Assembly: GCA_030753675.1 (NCBI GenBank)
Contig: JASMBU010000001.1
Location: forward strand, 124,001 to 188,000
Length of the DNA stretch: 64,000 bases
Direction: 5' to 3'
Source: Methylococcales bacterium
GTDB lineage: Bacteria > Pseudomonadota > Gammaproteobacteria > Methylococcales > Methylomonadaceae
Positions 9,080 to 20,818 of the stretch are shown piece after piece. Position numbers and translations under genes: made by a program. The notes under the pieces were generated by a model. The model was given only the letters and a program-made list of their open reading frames with translations. It made no database searches and was not told the DNA's origin. The stretch's first letter is position 1. The number at the start of each line of letters is the position of its first letter.

Positions 9080-10246
9080 ATGAATATTCATGAATATCAA
9101 GCAAAACAAATTCTCAGTGATTATGGTATTCCTGTTCCTGTTGGGAAGTTGGCTTCTACCGTAGAAGAAGCGAAACAATGTGCGCAAATGTTAGAGCGTA
9201 ATGCTTGGGTGCTGAAGGCTCAAATTCATGCCGGTGGTCGGGGGCAGGCTGGTGGTGTTCATGTGGTGGATAGTTTTAGCAAAATTTCTGAGGTTAGCCA
9301 TCAATTGTTAGGTACGCGCTTAGTTACGAAGCAGACCGGCGTTAAGGGATTGCCGGTAAATTCAGTTTGGATTGAAGAAACGGTTGAGCTTAAACGTGAA
9401 TTTTATCTGAGTTTGCTAGTTGAGCGTGTTTCAGAAAAATTGGTTTTTATTGCTTCTGAGGCGGGAGGCATGGATATTGAAACTGTCGCCATAGAGAGCC
9501 CAGAGAAGATTTTGTCAATTGAGGTCAACCCCATTGTTGGGTTGCAACCGTACCAATGTCGCCGGGTCGCTTATGCTTTGTCCTTGAAGGGGGAGCAGAT
9601 TCGTATGATGGAACGCATTATGCGTGGTATGTATCAGGTGTTTATAGAAAAAGACGCCAGTCAAATTGAAATCAACCCCTTGGTTGAAGCAGAAAATGAT
9701 GCGTTATTAGCGCTCGATGCAAAGATTACGTTTGATGATAATGCATTGTCAGGACATTCTGATATTTTGGCGCTAAGAGACCGGGAGCAAGAAGATATTA
9801 ATGAGAATAAAGCGCAAGGATTTGGGCTTAATTATATTACTTTGTCAGGCAATATAGGTTGTATGGTTAATGGTGCTGGATTGGCCATGGCAACCATGGA
9901 TTTAGTTAAGCTAAAAGGTGGTGAGCCTGCTAATTTTCTTGATGTCGGTGGAGAAGCAACAGCGGCTCGCGTGACTGAGGCATTTAAGATTATTTTATCG
10001 GATGAACAGGTTAAGGCAATATTGGTTAATATTTTTGGTGGTATTGTGCAGTGTGACATGATTGCAGAAGGGCTGATTATAGCTATTCAGGAAGTTAAGA
10101 TGACAATCCCAATTGTAGTTCGCTTAGAAGGAACTAATGCAGAGTTGGGGCAGCAATTATTAAATAATTCTGGGTTATCGGTTATCGCTGCGGAAGATCT
10201 TGAAACAGCAGCCATAAAAGTTGTTGAGTATGCGGGGGGATTATGA
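9080..10246 (+). CDS. sucC: Succinyl-CoA synthetase, beta subunit (ADP-forming type)
   Basis: A 388-residue ATP-grasp subunit that with SucD interconverts succinyl-CoA and succinate in the TCA cycle, cytosolic. Seen: N-terminal [20 protein letters not shown], the [11 protein letters not shown] nucleotide-binding loop (about residues 51-61), [11 protein letters not shown] and [12 protein letters not shown], and [11 protein letters not shown] near the C-terminus. Length and motifs track E. coli SucC closely. The ATG has AAGGAATAAC just upstream. It overlaps sucD by four bases. Malate-CoA ligase (MtkA) is a relative, but no serine-cycle genes are nearby. Confidence 0.92.
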   Translation: MNIHEYQAKQILSDYGIPVPVGKLASTVEEAKQCAQMLERNAWVLKAQIHAGGRGQAGGVHVVDSFSKISEVSHQLLGTRLVTKQTGVKGLPVNSVWIEETVELKREFYLSLLVERVSEKLVFIASEAGGMDIETVAIESPEKILSIEVNPIVGLQPYQCRRVAYALSLKGEQIRMMERIMRGMYQVFIEKDASQIEINPLVEAENDALLALDAKITFDDNALSGHSDILALRDREQEDINENKAQGFGLNYITLSGNIGCMVNGAGLAMATMDLVKLKGGEPANFLDVGGEATAARVTEAFKIILSDEQVKAILVNIFGGIVQCDMIAEGLIIAIQEVKMTIPIVVRLEGTNAELGQQLLNNSGLSVIAAEDLETAAIKVVEYAGGL

Positions 10247-11112
10247 GTATTCTGGTAAACCAAAGTACTAAGGTGATTTGTCAGGGATTGACCGGCAAGC
10301 AAGGTCTTTTTCATTCGCAACAGGCGTTAGCATATGGTACAAAATTAGTTGCCGGTGTTACGCCAGGGCGTGGCGGAGAACAGCATTTAGGTCTAACGGT
10401 ATTTGACAGTGTCCAAGAAGCGATTGATGTAACTGACGCCGATGCCACTATGATTTATGTTCCTGCACCTTTCGCGGCCGATGCTATTTTAGAAGCGGAA
10501 GAAGCCGGTATAAAAGTTATTGTTTGTATCACGGAGGGTATTCCTATTCTCCATATGCTGAAAGTCAAAGCGGTTCTTGAGAATTCAAGTTCGGTGTTGA
10601 TTGGGCCTAATTGCCCGGGGATTATTACGCCTGGAGAATGTAAGATTGGTATTATGTCTGGCGATATTCATTTGCTAGGGCGGATTGGCATTGTGTCGCG
10701 TTCAGGGACATTGACATATGAGGCCGTTAAGCAAACAACACAACAAGGGTTGGGACAATCAACTTGCGTTGGGATAGGGGGTGATCCGATTCATGGGTTA
10801 CGTTTTATTGAAGTGATTAAAATGTTTGAAGAAGACCCGTTGACAGAAGGTATTGTTATGGTGGGTGAAATAGGCGGTAGTGAAGAAGAAGAGGCCGCTG
10901 ACTATATTGTCGATCATGTGAGTAAACCGATAGTGGGTTATATCGCAGGTATTACCGCGCCATCAGGAAAGCGAATGGGTCATGCGGGCGCTATTATTAC
11001 CGGTGGTAAGGGAACGGCAGAAGGCAAAATTGCTGCATTGACAGCAGCGGGTGTTGATGTTGCTCGCTCACCCACTGAGATTGGTGAGCGTATGAAAGCG
11101 CGGTTATCGTAA
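10243..11112 (+). CDS. sucD: Succinyl-CoA synthetase, alpha subunit
   Basis: A 289-residue CoA-binding subunit partnering SucC. Seen: the N-terminal [20 protein letters not shown] CoA-binding segment, [18 protein letters not shown], and the phosphohistidine site [17 protein letters not shown] near the C-terminus (phosphorylated His at about residue 245). Length is normal. The ATG overlaps the sucC stop (ATGA), so the subunits are made by coupled translation. sucAB is not in the window, so this pair is separated from 2-oxoglutarate dehydrogenase unless that lies elsewhere. Confidence 0.93.
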   Translation: MSILVNQSTKVICQGLTGKQGLFHSQQALAYGTKLVAGVTPGRGGEQHLGLTVFDSVQEAIDVTDADATMIYVPAPFAADAILEAEEAGIKVIVCITEGIPILHMLKVKAVLENSSSVLIGPNCPGIITPGECKIGIMSGDIHLLGRIGIVSRSGTLTYEAVKQTTQQGLGQSTCVGIGGDPIHGLRFIEVIKMFEEDPLTEGIVMVGEIGGSEEEEAADYIVDHVSKPIVGYIAGITAPSGKRMGHAGAIITGGKGTAEGKIAALTAAGVDVARSPTEIGERMKARLS

Positions 11113-11156
11113 TAATCGTTTTCTTGATTTGTAATTTACTTTTTCACTAAAAAACA

Positions 11157-12785
11157 ATGACTCTGAATATAGCATTGGCCCAAATGAATTTAATGGTCGG
11201 CAGTATTGCGGCTAATACCGATAATATTATAGTGGCGGCAGAAAATGCACGTGATCATTTGAAGGCTGATCTTGTGGTCTTTCCTGAGTTAACGATTACG
11301 GGCTACCCACCGGAAGATTTATTATTTCGCAAAGATTTTATTGTCCATGCCAATGAAGCAATAAAGCGTATAGCGCAATCATTGACGAAAATAAGTATTG
11401 TGATTGGTTTTCCAGAGCAAGAGGCCGATAAGCTTTATAACAGTGCTGCCTTTATTCATGAAGGAGAAGTCCATACTATTTATCGTAAAAATGTTTTGCC
11501 AAATTACGGGGTCTTTGATGAGCAACGATATTTTGACTGTGGCGAAGATTCTTGTCTCTTTGATTTTAAAGGACATGTCATAGGCCTAAGTATTTGTGAA
11601 GATATTTGGAGCTCAGGCATAGTTGAAAGAACTCAAAAATTGGGCGCTGAATTATTACTGAATTTAAATGCGTCGCCTTTCCATGGGGGTAAGATTTTTG
11701 AGCGAGAGGAAATGGTTCGTAAGCGTATTCAAAGTGTGAAAATACCTGTTGTTTATGTTAATCAGGTGGGGGGCCAGGATGAGTTGGTTTTTGATGGAGC
11801 CTCTTTTGTAATGAATTGTTTAGGTGAAGTTATTTTTAGGGCGCCAGAATTTATTGAAGATTTATCCGTGGTGCAATTTGATCAGCAGAATCGGTTACAG
11901 CCAAAATTATCATCGATAGCCCCATGTTATAAATCGATTAAAAGTGAATATCAGGCTCTGGTTTTAGGTGTTCGAGATTACGTTAGAAAGAATTGTTTTC
12001 AGGGTGCTATTTTAGGATTATCAGGGGGGATTGATTCTGCATTAACACTGGCACTCGCTGTAGATGCTTTGGGTTCAAAGCATGTCGAGGCCGTACTCAT
12101 GCCATCAGAATATACCCAGAGTATGAGTTTAGAAGATGCAGAAAAGCAGGCGCAGAATCAGGGGGTTGCTTTTAACATCATTCCTATTCATTCAGTGGTC
12201 ACAGCCTTTAATTCGGTATTATCAGTTGTCTTTGAAAGCGGTGCTGAGGGCGGTGTTACAGAAGAAAATATTCAGGCGCGATGCCGTGGGGTTATTTTGA
12301 TGGCAATTTCGAATAAACAAGGGAAGCTGTTATTGACGACGGGTAATAAAAGTGAAATGAGTGTGGGCTATGCGACTTTGTACGGTGATATGGCTGGCGG
12401 TTTTGCACCGCTGAAAGATGTTCCAAAATTATTGGTCTATCAATTAGCAGAGTATCGGAATCAGATATCTTCGGTGATTCCAGAGCGTGTTATAACGCGA
12501 CCACCATCGGCTGAATTAGCACTGAATCAAATTGATGAAGATTCATTGCCTGCATATTCTGATTTGGATCCCATTCTAAAAAGGTACGTTGAGCAGGATC
12601 AGAGTGCAGAAATGATCATAGCGGCAGGATATACAGAAGCGGATGTCTGTCGGGCCATTTCGTTGGTAGATCGAAATGAACATAAACGTCGTCAGGCTCC
12701 GCCAGGTATACGTATTACTAAGCGGGCTTATGGGCGTGAGCGACGTTACCCCATCACCTCAGGATATCGCGGGGTAGAGGTGTAG
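11157..12785 (+). CDS. nadE: Glutamine-dependent NAD+ synthetase
   Basis: A 542-residue two-domain enzyme making NAD+ from deamido-NAD+, with ammonia channelled from glutamine. The N-terminal nitrilase-type glutaminase has the Glu-Lys-Cys triad in FPELTITGYPPED, YRKNVLPNYGVFDE and LSICEDIW. The C-terminal synthetase carries the PP-loop LGLSGGIDSALTLALAVDALG region, TTGNKSEMSVGYATLYGD, and the final KRRQAPPGIRIT segment. Length is as expected for the glutamine-dependent form. It follows sucD by 44 bases and converges on bamD. Confidence 0.95.
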   Translation: MTLNIALAQMNLMVGSIAANTDNIIVAAENARDHLKADLVVFPELTITGYPPEDLLFRKDFIVHANEAIKRIAQSLTKISIVIGFPEQEADKLYNSAAFIHEGEVHTIYRKNVLPNYGVFDEQRYFDCGEDSCLFDFKGHVIGLSICEDIWSSGIVERTQKLGAELLLNLNASPFHGGKIFEREEMVRKRIQSVKIPVVYVNQVGGQDELVFDGASFVMNCLGEVIFRAPEFIEDLSVVQFDQQNRLQPKLSSIAPCYKSIKSEYQALVLGVRDYVRKNCFQGAILGLSGGIDSALTLALAVDALGSKHVEAVLMPSEYTQSMSLEDAEKQAQNQGVAFNIIPIHSVVTAFNSVLSVVFESGAEGGVTEENIQARCRGVILMAISNKQGKLLLTTGNKSEMSVGYATLYGDMAGGFAPLKDVPKLLVYQLAEYRNQISSVIPERVITRPPSAELALNQIDEDSLPAYSDLDPILKRYVEQDQSAEMIIAAGYTEADVCRAISLVDRNEHKRRQAPPGIRITKRAYGRERRYPITSGYRGVEV

Positions 12786-12802
12786 TTTTTTATGGTTGGC
12801 AA

Positions 12803-13654
12803 CTAATTTTCTAAATCAATAAATTCCCAAATAGTTTGAATAATGCCGGTATCCTTGTATATGGGAGGAGGTCCATTAGGATAGTTCTTTTGATAAACGC
12901 GTTCGGCATCCTTCGCTAAGTCATCAACACCTAAGTGTTCATAAGCTTCTTGCATTATTTTAAGCGCATCGGGGATCGCAGTGGTTTTTTGATGGTTTTG
13001 GATGACAGCACTGGCACGATTAGCGGCTGCTATGTAAGCTTTTCTTTTAAGATAGTATCGCGCTATGTTTATTTCATAGGAAGCCAATTTATTACGTAGT
13101 GCAATGATGCGTTGCTTGGCATCTGGAGCATAGGCGCTATTAGGGAAGCGGCGTATTAATTCGGAAAAAACAGCATATGATTCACGGCTGTTTACGGGGT
13201 CACGTTGCGAGGCGTCAGTGGGTAAAAAGCGCGCAATATAACCGATTCCTTGATTATAGTTGACCAGTCCTTTTAAGTAATAAGCGTAATCAACACTGGC
13301 GTTGGTGGGATAAGTTTTGATGAAACGGTCAGCTGATGCAATAGCCGCTTCAAAGGCGCCATTTTTATATTGTGCATAAGCCAGATTAAGCTGTGTTTGT
13401 GCGGCATGACCGCCAAAAGGGAAGCGGGCTTGTAATTCTTCATAGCGCGTAATGGCTTTTTGGAAGCTTTTGTTTTCTAATGCTTTATCAGCGTCGATTT
13501 GGAGTTGATCGGATTCGATAAGGCTGCTAATTTCATCCGGTTCTGATAAGTCGAGCGTTTTTAAATAATCACATCCGCTTGTGGGCAGTAAAAATACGGT
13601 AAGAAGAGTAACTCTGAGTATGCGGTAGAGTCCAATATTTAGATTGTGCGCCAT
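12803..13654 (-). CDS. bamD: Outer membrane assembly lipoprotein BamD
   Basis: A 283-residue lipoprotein of the beta-barrel assembly machinery on the periplasmic face of the outer membrane. The N-terminus has a hydrophobic signal ending in PTSGC (lipobox-like, acylated Cys at about residue 28). The mature part contains TPR-like helices, with ALENKSFQKAITRYEELQARFPFG and the DYAYYLKGLVNY segment characteristic of BamD. It is divergent from rluD, the usual gammaproteobacterial arrangement, with about 95 bases of shared promoter region. Confidence 0.94.
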   Translation of the reverse strand: MAHNLNIGLYRILRVTLLTVFLLPTSGCDYLKTLDLSEPDEISSLIESDQLQIDADKALENKSFQKAITRYEELQARFPFGGHAAQTQLNLAYAQYKNGAFEAAIASADRFIKTYPTNASVDYAYYLKGLVNYNQGIGYIARFLPTDASQRDPVNSRESYAVFSELIRRFPNSAYAPDAKQRIIALRNKLASYEINIARYYLKRKAYIAAANRASAVIQNHQKTTAIPDALKIMQEAYEHLGVDDLAKDAERVYQKNYPNGPPPIYKDTGIIQTIWEFIDLEN

Positions 13655-13748
13655 GGATTAATTATGTAGCCTGCTGTTAGGTACATTTATTTTTTTAAAT
13701 GAAAAATTGAGTATACCTTAAATTAACTTTTAAGATGACTAACGTTGA

Positions 13749-14693
13749 ATGAATTTTATGATCAAAATAGTACCTTTTGAAATGGCCGGTTTTAGATTAG
13801 ATCAAGCCCTTGCAGAATTATTCCCAGAATATTCTAGGAGTCGATTACAGACATGGATAAAGTCAGGCCGTGTGTTGGTCGATGAGGAGCAATTACGACC
13901 CAAGGTCTTGATGAAAGGCGGTGAAGTGATTGTACTTAATGCGGAAGCTGAAGTTATTACAACCTTGGAAGCAGAAGAATTACCGTTAGAGATTGTTTTT
14001 GAAGATTCAGAGATGTTGATTATTAATAAGCCCGCAGGCTTAGTTGTCCATCCGGCTGCAGGCAATTGGTCAGGAACATTGCAGAATGGGTTGTTGTTTT
14101 ATGCACCGGTATTATCGACTATTCCGCGTTCGGGTATTGTTCATCGTATTGATAAAGATACCTCCGGATTATTGATGATAGCAAAGACCCTTACGGCCCA
14201 TGCGCATTTGGTGAACCAATTACAAAGTAGAACCGTTCAGCGAGAGTATTTAGCGATAACACAAGGCAGAATGACTTCGGGTGGAACAGTTGATGAGCCG
14301 ATGGGTCGTCACCCGGTTAATAGAAAGCGTCAAGCCATTGTGGCGTCGGGGAAAGTGGCAATAACGCATTTCAGGGTATTAGAACGTTATCAGCAACATA
14401 CTTTAATTGGGGTAAAGCTGGAAACAGGACGGACGCACCAGATCAGAGTACACATGGCGCATATTCATTACCCTTTATTAGGCGATCCCGTTTATGGGGG
14501 ACGATTTAGGCTTCCCAAAAATTGTGGCGCTGAATTGGCCGTAGAGTTACAAAGTTTTAAACGGCAGGCCTTACATGCGGCTAAGTTAGGGGTAATTCAT
14601 CCAGGCACCGGTGAATATTGTGAATGGATCGCCGAATTGCCAGAAGATATGGATAAACTTACGAAGGCATTAGCGACAAATGATAAAATGTAG
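13749..14693 (+). CDS. rluD: 23S rRNA pseudouridine synthase D
   Basis: A 314-residue enzyme that forms pseudouridines in helix 69 of 23S rRNA. An N-terminal S4 RNA-binding domain (FRLDQALAELFPEYSRSRLQTWI, within residues 15-38) precedes the catalytic domain with HRIDKDTSGLLMIAKT (catalytic Asp in HRxD) and ETGRTHQIRVHMAH. The gene overlaps pgeF by 14 bases, as in E. coli, and diverges from bamD. Confidence 0.95.
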   Translation: MNFMIKIVPFEMAGFRLDQALAELFPEYSRSRLQTWIKSGRVLVDEEQLRPKVLMKGGEVIVLNAEAEVITTLEAEELPLEIVFEDSEMLIINKPAGLVVHPAAGNWSGTLQNGLLFYAPVLSTIPRSGIVHRIDKDTSGLLMIAKTLTAHAHLVNQLQSRTVQREYLAITQGRMTSGGTVDEPMGRHPVNRKRQAIVASGKVAITHFRVLERYQQHTLIGVKLETGRTHQIRVHMAHIHYPLLGDPVYGGRFRLPKNCGAELAVELQSFKRQALHAAKLGVIHPGTGEYCEWIAELPEDMDKLTKALATNDKM

Positions 14694-15411
14694 CGTCGAT
14701 GTTGAATGGCCAGTCCCTCAAAGGATACGTGCTGTTTCAACAGTTCGCTATGGCGGGGTGAGCACAGGGCCTTACGATAGTTTTAATTTGGCTCTACATG
14801 TGGGTGACCGTGTACAGTCTGTATGTGAAAATCGTGAAATTTTGCGGCGGCAATGGATGTTGCCAACCGAGCCTGTCTGGTTAAACCAGGTGCACAGCAA
14901 TCAGGTTGTTTGTGCGGATGGTGTTACGGCAATACCGGATGCAGATGCTAGCTTTACGGATAAACCCGGCATTGTTTGTGCTGTCTTATCTGCGGATTGT
15001 TTACCCGTTCTTTTAGCGGATAAAAAAGGTCAGTGGATTGCTGCTGTACATTGTGGGTGGCGTGGACTACTAGTAGGTATCTTAGAGAATACGTTGAAGG
15101 CCATGCCAGATGTTGATTTTATAGCATGGTTGGGTCCGGCTATAGGAGGTGCCGTTTTTGAAGTAGGCGCTGAGGTGAGAGATGCCTTTATGAGCAAGAA
15201 TCCCATGATGGTTGATGCTTTTAGCCCGGTGGATGGAGGGTATTTTTTAGCAGATATCTATGAGTTAGCCCGGTTAATTTTAAAGGATTCGGGTATAGAG
15301 GGTATTTATGGGGGCGAATATTGCACCTATACGGATACGCGTCGGTTTTTTTCTTATCGAAGAGATAATATGACTGGACGAATGGTTTCACTGATTTGGA
15401 GAGAGTTTTAA
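14680..15411 (+). CDS. pgeF: Purine nucleoside / polyphenol oxidase-type protein PgeF (YfiH)
   Basis: A 243-residue protein of the YfiH/DUF152 family (peptidoglycan editing factor, also described as a purine nucleoside phosphorylase-like and laccase-like enzyme). The metal-site signatures are present: NQVHSN in the first third, the LSADCLPVLLAD motif, and AVHCGWRGLL, supplying the His and Cys ligands. The ATG overlaps the end of rluD, so the two are translationally coupled. Family activities reported differ; I make no choice between them. Confidence 0.9.
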   Translation: MIKCSVDVEWPVPQRIRAVSTVRYGGVSTGPYDSFNLALHVGDRVQSVCENREILRRQWMLPTEPVWLNQVHSNQVVCADGVTAIPDADASFTDKPGIVCAVLSADCLPVLLADKKGQWIAAVHCGWRGLLVGILENTLKAMPDVDFIAWLGPAIGGAVFEVGAEVRDAFMSKNPMMVDAFSPVDGGYFLADIYELARLILKDSGIEGIYGGEYCTYTDTRRFFSYRRDNMTGRMVSLIWREF

Positions 15412-15417
15412 TAACGC

Positions 15418-17944
<2,527 letters not shown>

Positions 17945-18060
17945 TTATATAGTAAAGCGAAACGTGTGGTTAGGTTTGTATTTGTTGTTATGGTATGCAT
18001 TACAATTAGGTTAGGCAATGTTAAGTTGTCGTATAATAGTCTGTATAGGAGGTCTGACAT

Positions 18061-18573
18061 TTGCGGAATAATGGTGATTTGATTTGTGGTTTTCCTGCAC
18101 TAGTTAATATGGACTCTAAAGTTCTTGTGTTAGGGTCAGCGCCCAGTCAGGATTCACTTAAGAAACAGCAATATTATGGTCATGACCGTAATACATTTTG
18201 GTTTATTATAGCGTCTTTATTTGATACTCAAGAATTAACGACTTATGAGCAGAAGGTCACTTTGTTATTAAACCAAAGAATTGCTGTTTGGGATGTTTTA
18301 CAAAGCTGCCAACGCGAAGGGAGTTTAGATGTGAAGATTAATCCGCAAACCATAACGGTTAATGATTTTAATGTTTTTTTTAAAACATACCCCTTAGTAA
18401 GAACGGTGTTCTTTAATGGTCAGGCAGCCGAGAAAATTTTCCAACGTCGTGTATTGCCTGAACTAGCATATGGATTAGATTATTATCGATTACCGTCGAC
18501 GAGTCCTGCCTATGCAGCAATGACGCTGGATGAAAAGAAAAAGCAGTGGCAACAAATTTTAGTAATGCTTTAA
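18061..18573 (+). CDS. DNA-deoxyinosine (hypoxanthine) glycosylase, UDG superfamily family 6
   Basis: A 170-residue protein of the uracil-DNA glycosylase superfamily. The motif-1 region LGSAPSQDSLKKQQYYGHDR followed by NTFW, and the motif-2 LPSTSPAYA, are those of family-6 enzymes, which excise hypoxanthine and lack the usual motif-1 Asp/Asn catalyst. The TTG start at 18061 is supported by a strong AGGAGG at 18047-18052; a TATAAT lies at 18032-18037. Function in repair of deaminated adenine is inferred from the family. Confidence 0.82.
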   Translation: MRNNGDLICGFPALVNMDSKVLVLGSAPSQDSLKKQQYYGHDRNTFWFIIASLFDTQELTTYEQKVTLLLNQRIAVWDVLQSCQREGSLDVKINPQTITVNDFNVFFKTYPLVRTVFFNGQAAEKIFQRRVLPELAYGLDYYRLPSTSPAYAAMTLDEKKKQWQQILVML

Positions 18574-18622
18574 TAGCGATTTGTCATCAATTGTATTGCA
18601 GTAAGGTAATTTAGGAGGTCGA

Positions 18623-18811
18623 TTGGAAACATTATCAATGTGGGAGAATGTGGTTCTAGGGATAATTGTTTTAGGCGTGTTATTTTTATTCATCCCTAAT
18701 ATAAAGTCATCTATGAGAAGAAATCGTGATGTTCCATCAGACTGGATGGGGGTGATTTTACCGATTGGATTAGTGGTTATATTTGTTGTTTTTTTATTGG
18801 TTGTAGGATGA
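18623..18811 (+). CDS. Small hydrophobic membrane protein
   Basis: A 62-residue protein starting at TTG 18623, behind a strong AGGAGG at 18613-18618. Two hydrophobic helices (about residues 7-25 and 44-61) flank a short basic loop with KSSMRRNRD. The stop is one base from the darP start, so it is probably expressed with darP. I recognise no family. The good ribosome site, operon-like spacing and two clean membrane helices argue that it is real. Confidence 0.65.
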   Translation: METLSMWENVVLGIIVLGVLFLFIPNIKSSMRRNRDVPSDWMGVILPIGLVVIFVVFLLVVG

Positions 18812-18812
18812 T

Positions 18813-19334
18813 ATGAAAGAGTTAGAGTCGATGGAGTTTGATAAGCCAAGTCGTTCGCAATTAAAGCGGGATGACCAAGCTTTACAAGTGATGGCAAAAG
18901 AATTAGTGGCGTTATCACCAGCCAGTTTAGCGACCTTAAAGTTATCTGAGCAGTTAATGGATGCGATAACTGCGGGTGCAGCTATGCCGCCAAATAAAGG
19001 CGCTCGAAAAAGGCAGCTTAAATATATTGCGGGGATATTGCGCGCAATTGAAATGGATGTCATTCAAGAACGTTTGGATGTATTAAAAAATAAAAGTGTT
19101 CATTCTGCACGTGAGTTACATAAGGTAGAGCATTGGCGAACCCGGTTACTGTTAGAGGATAAGGCGGCTTTAACGGAATTATTAGATGTACATCCAGAAG
19201 CGGATATACAATATTTACGTCAGTTGGTGCGTGCTGCTAAAAAAGAAATGGCGCTGGGTAAGCCCGCAAAGTCAGCACGGTTATTGTTTAGGCTGTTAAA
19301 AAGTTTATTTGATGAAACTGATCAATTAAGTTGA
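18813..19334 (+). CDS. darP: Dual-action ribosomal maturation protein DarP (YjgA, DUF615)
   Basis: A 173-residue basic, helical protein of the DUF615/YjgA family, which binds immature 50S subunits and assists peptidyl-transferase centre maturation. Family marks are the N-terminal PSRSQLKRDDQALQVMAKEL (within residues 11-31), ARKRQLKYIAGILR (66-79), and the C-terminal QLVRAAKKE with AKSARLLFRLL. Length is normal. It converges on and overlaps the broken dinB by 13 bases. Confidence 0.93.
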   Translation: MKELESMEFDKPSRSQLKRDDQALQVMAKELVALSPASLATLKLSEQLMDAITAGAAMPPNKGARKRQLKYIAGILRAIEMDVIQERLDVLKNKSVHSARELHKVEHWRTRLLLEDKAALTELLDVHPEADIQYLRQLVRAAKKEMALGKPAKSARLLFRLLKSLFDETDQLS

Positions 19335-20417
19335 AATAAATCCAGTTGTTGAGGGTGGCAAACAGTACCCTTGGGTTCTAAGGATGAAAAGGTGATACCC
19401 AGCAACCGAACTTTTCGTTGGCCAATGGCCATTTTCTTGATTAATGCAGTCAGAATTTCTTGCTCAAGCCCTTGATCGGTTTGGTGTTCATGACCGGTTC
19501 GGTTACGAGTAATTTGCTCAAAGTTCTCATATTTCACTTTAAGGGTAACGGTCAAGGCGTTAAGCTCTTTTTTTTGTAATTTTGCAAAAGCAGTTGAAAA
19601 TAAATAATTAATAGATTGTTCAATAACCCTAGGGTCACTGAGATCGTTAGTAAATGTTTTTTCAATACCGACTGATTTTATGGTTCGGTATGGACGAACA
19701 GGGCGGTTATCTTCATTGTGCGCGATGCGGAAGTAATGTAATCCAGTTTTGCCAAAATGGTGTTGTAATTGTTCTTGGCTTAATGCTTTGAGGTCTTTCC
19801 CCGTATAAATACCTAGAGCGTGTATTTTTTGTTCAGTAGCTTGGCCGATACCATGGAATTTACCGATGGGTAATTGTTCAATAAATTGGGATCCTTGTTT
19901 GGGTGTAATCGTAAAAAGTCCATTAGGCTTGTTTATATCAGAAGCTATTTTAGCTAGGAATTTATTATAAGAAATGCCCGCGGATGCTGTGAGTTGTGTT
20001 TTTTGCTTTATTTTTTGAATAATGTCTTGAGCAATGCGTGTTGCAGAATGATTAAAATGATCAATCGTGGTCACGTCAAGATAGGCCTCATCTAATGAGA
20101 CAGGCTCAACGAGTTCAGTATATTCTTTAAATATGGTTTGAATTTGTTCCGAGACGTCTCGGTAAGCGTCGAATCTCGATTTTACAAATATAGCATGGGG
20201 ACATAAACGTAAGGCTGTAGATGATGGCATAACAGAATGAACGCCAAAAGCACGGGCTTCATAACTGCATGTGGCAACGACACCTCGGCTATTAGGCAAA
20301 CCACCGACGATGAGCGGTTTTGTTTCGGTATTGTGGAAAGTTACGTTGTTCGACGGCAGCAAAAAAAGCATCTATATCGATATGAATGATTTTTCTTGGA
20401 TTTATTTGTGCATCCAT
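19322..20417 (-). pseudogene. dinB: DNA polymerase IV with a single-base frameshift
   Basis: The gene encodes Y-family translesion polymerase IV, but no single frame covers it. The N-terminus is read from the ATG at 20417 (start MDAQINPRK, then the catalytic IHIDIDAFFAAVEQRNF), and runs out of frame after about residue 33. The rest (KPLIVGG onward, with the SLDEAYLDVT active site, SAGISYNKFLAKIASDINKP and the little-finger domain) lies in another frame. Removing one base from the AAAA run (20318-20321 on the plus strand) restores 364 residues, a normal DinB length. All catalytic acidic residues are retained, so this is either a sequencing/assembly slip or a very recent mutation. Confidence 0.85.
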
Positions 20418-20458
20418 TAGTTAACGGCGAAAAAAGGGCGATCAAAGACTTTTCAGTC

Positions 20459-20767
20459 TTAGCGGTGGGTATTAGATTTGTTTTCTAAGATCTCCGTCAA
20501 GGACCACTCTGAAAAAGGAAAGGGTAGTCGTTCGCTGTTGAAGGTTAAAAATAATACGATATCGTAGAGGTAGATTGATAATTTTTTACCAAAACCCAGA
20601 ATGTTAGTATTCGGGTTGCCAGTCAATAGCATTGATGCGATTTGAAGAAGGATGATGAGTTGCAATACTATTTGAACCAAGCCGACAATGACAGCAAAGA
20701 TAGCCATAAAGAAAATACGTTTCCAGGTGCTTAATTTTTGGAGGTTCTGATTAAAATCCTCTTTCAT
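20459..20767 (-). CDS. DUF4389 membrane protein
   Basis: A 102-residue inner-membrane protein of the DUF4389 type. The middle has two hydrophobic helices (about residues 15-45, and a weaker one around 60-75), with the family's LTGNPNTNILGFGKKLSIY segment between them and a soluble PFPFSEW end. Function unknown. It is 41 bases upstream of dinB in the same direction, and follows the DUF2333 gene. Confidence 0.75.
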   Translation of the reverse strand: MKEDFNQNLQKLSTWKRIFFMAIFAVIVGLVQIVLQLIILLQIASMLLTGNPNTNILGFGKKLSIYLYDIVLFLTFNSERLPFPFSEWSLTEILENKSNTHR

Positions 20768-20818
20768 GTGTACGTTCCCTTAAAAGTAATGAGTAGCGAA
20801 AAGCAAAAACGGCGGATT

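Noticed and set aside
9080-11112. Malate-CoA ligase (mtkAB) of the serine cycle
   Set aside because: The sequences follow E. coli SucCD through nearly all blocks and no serine-cycle genes are present.
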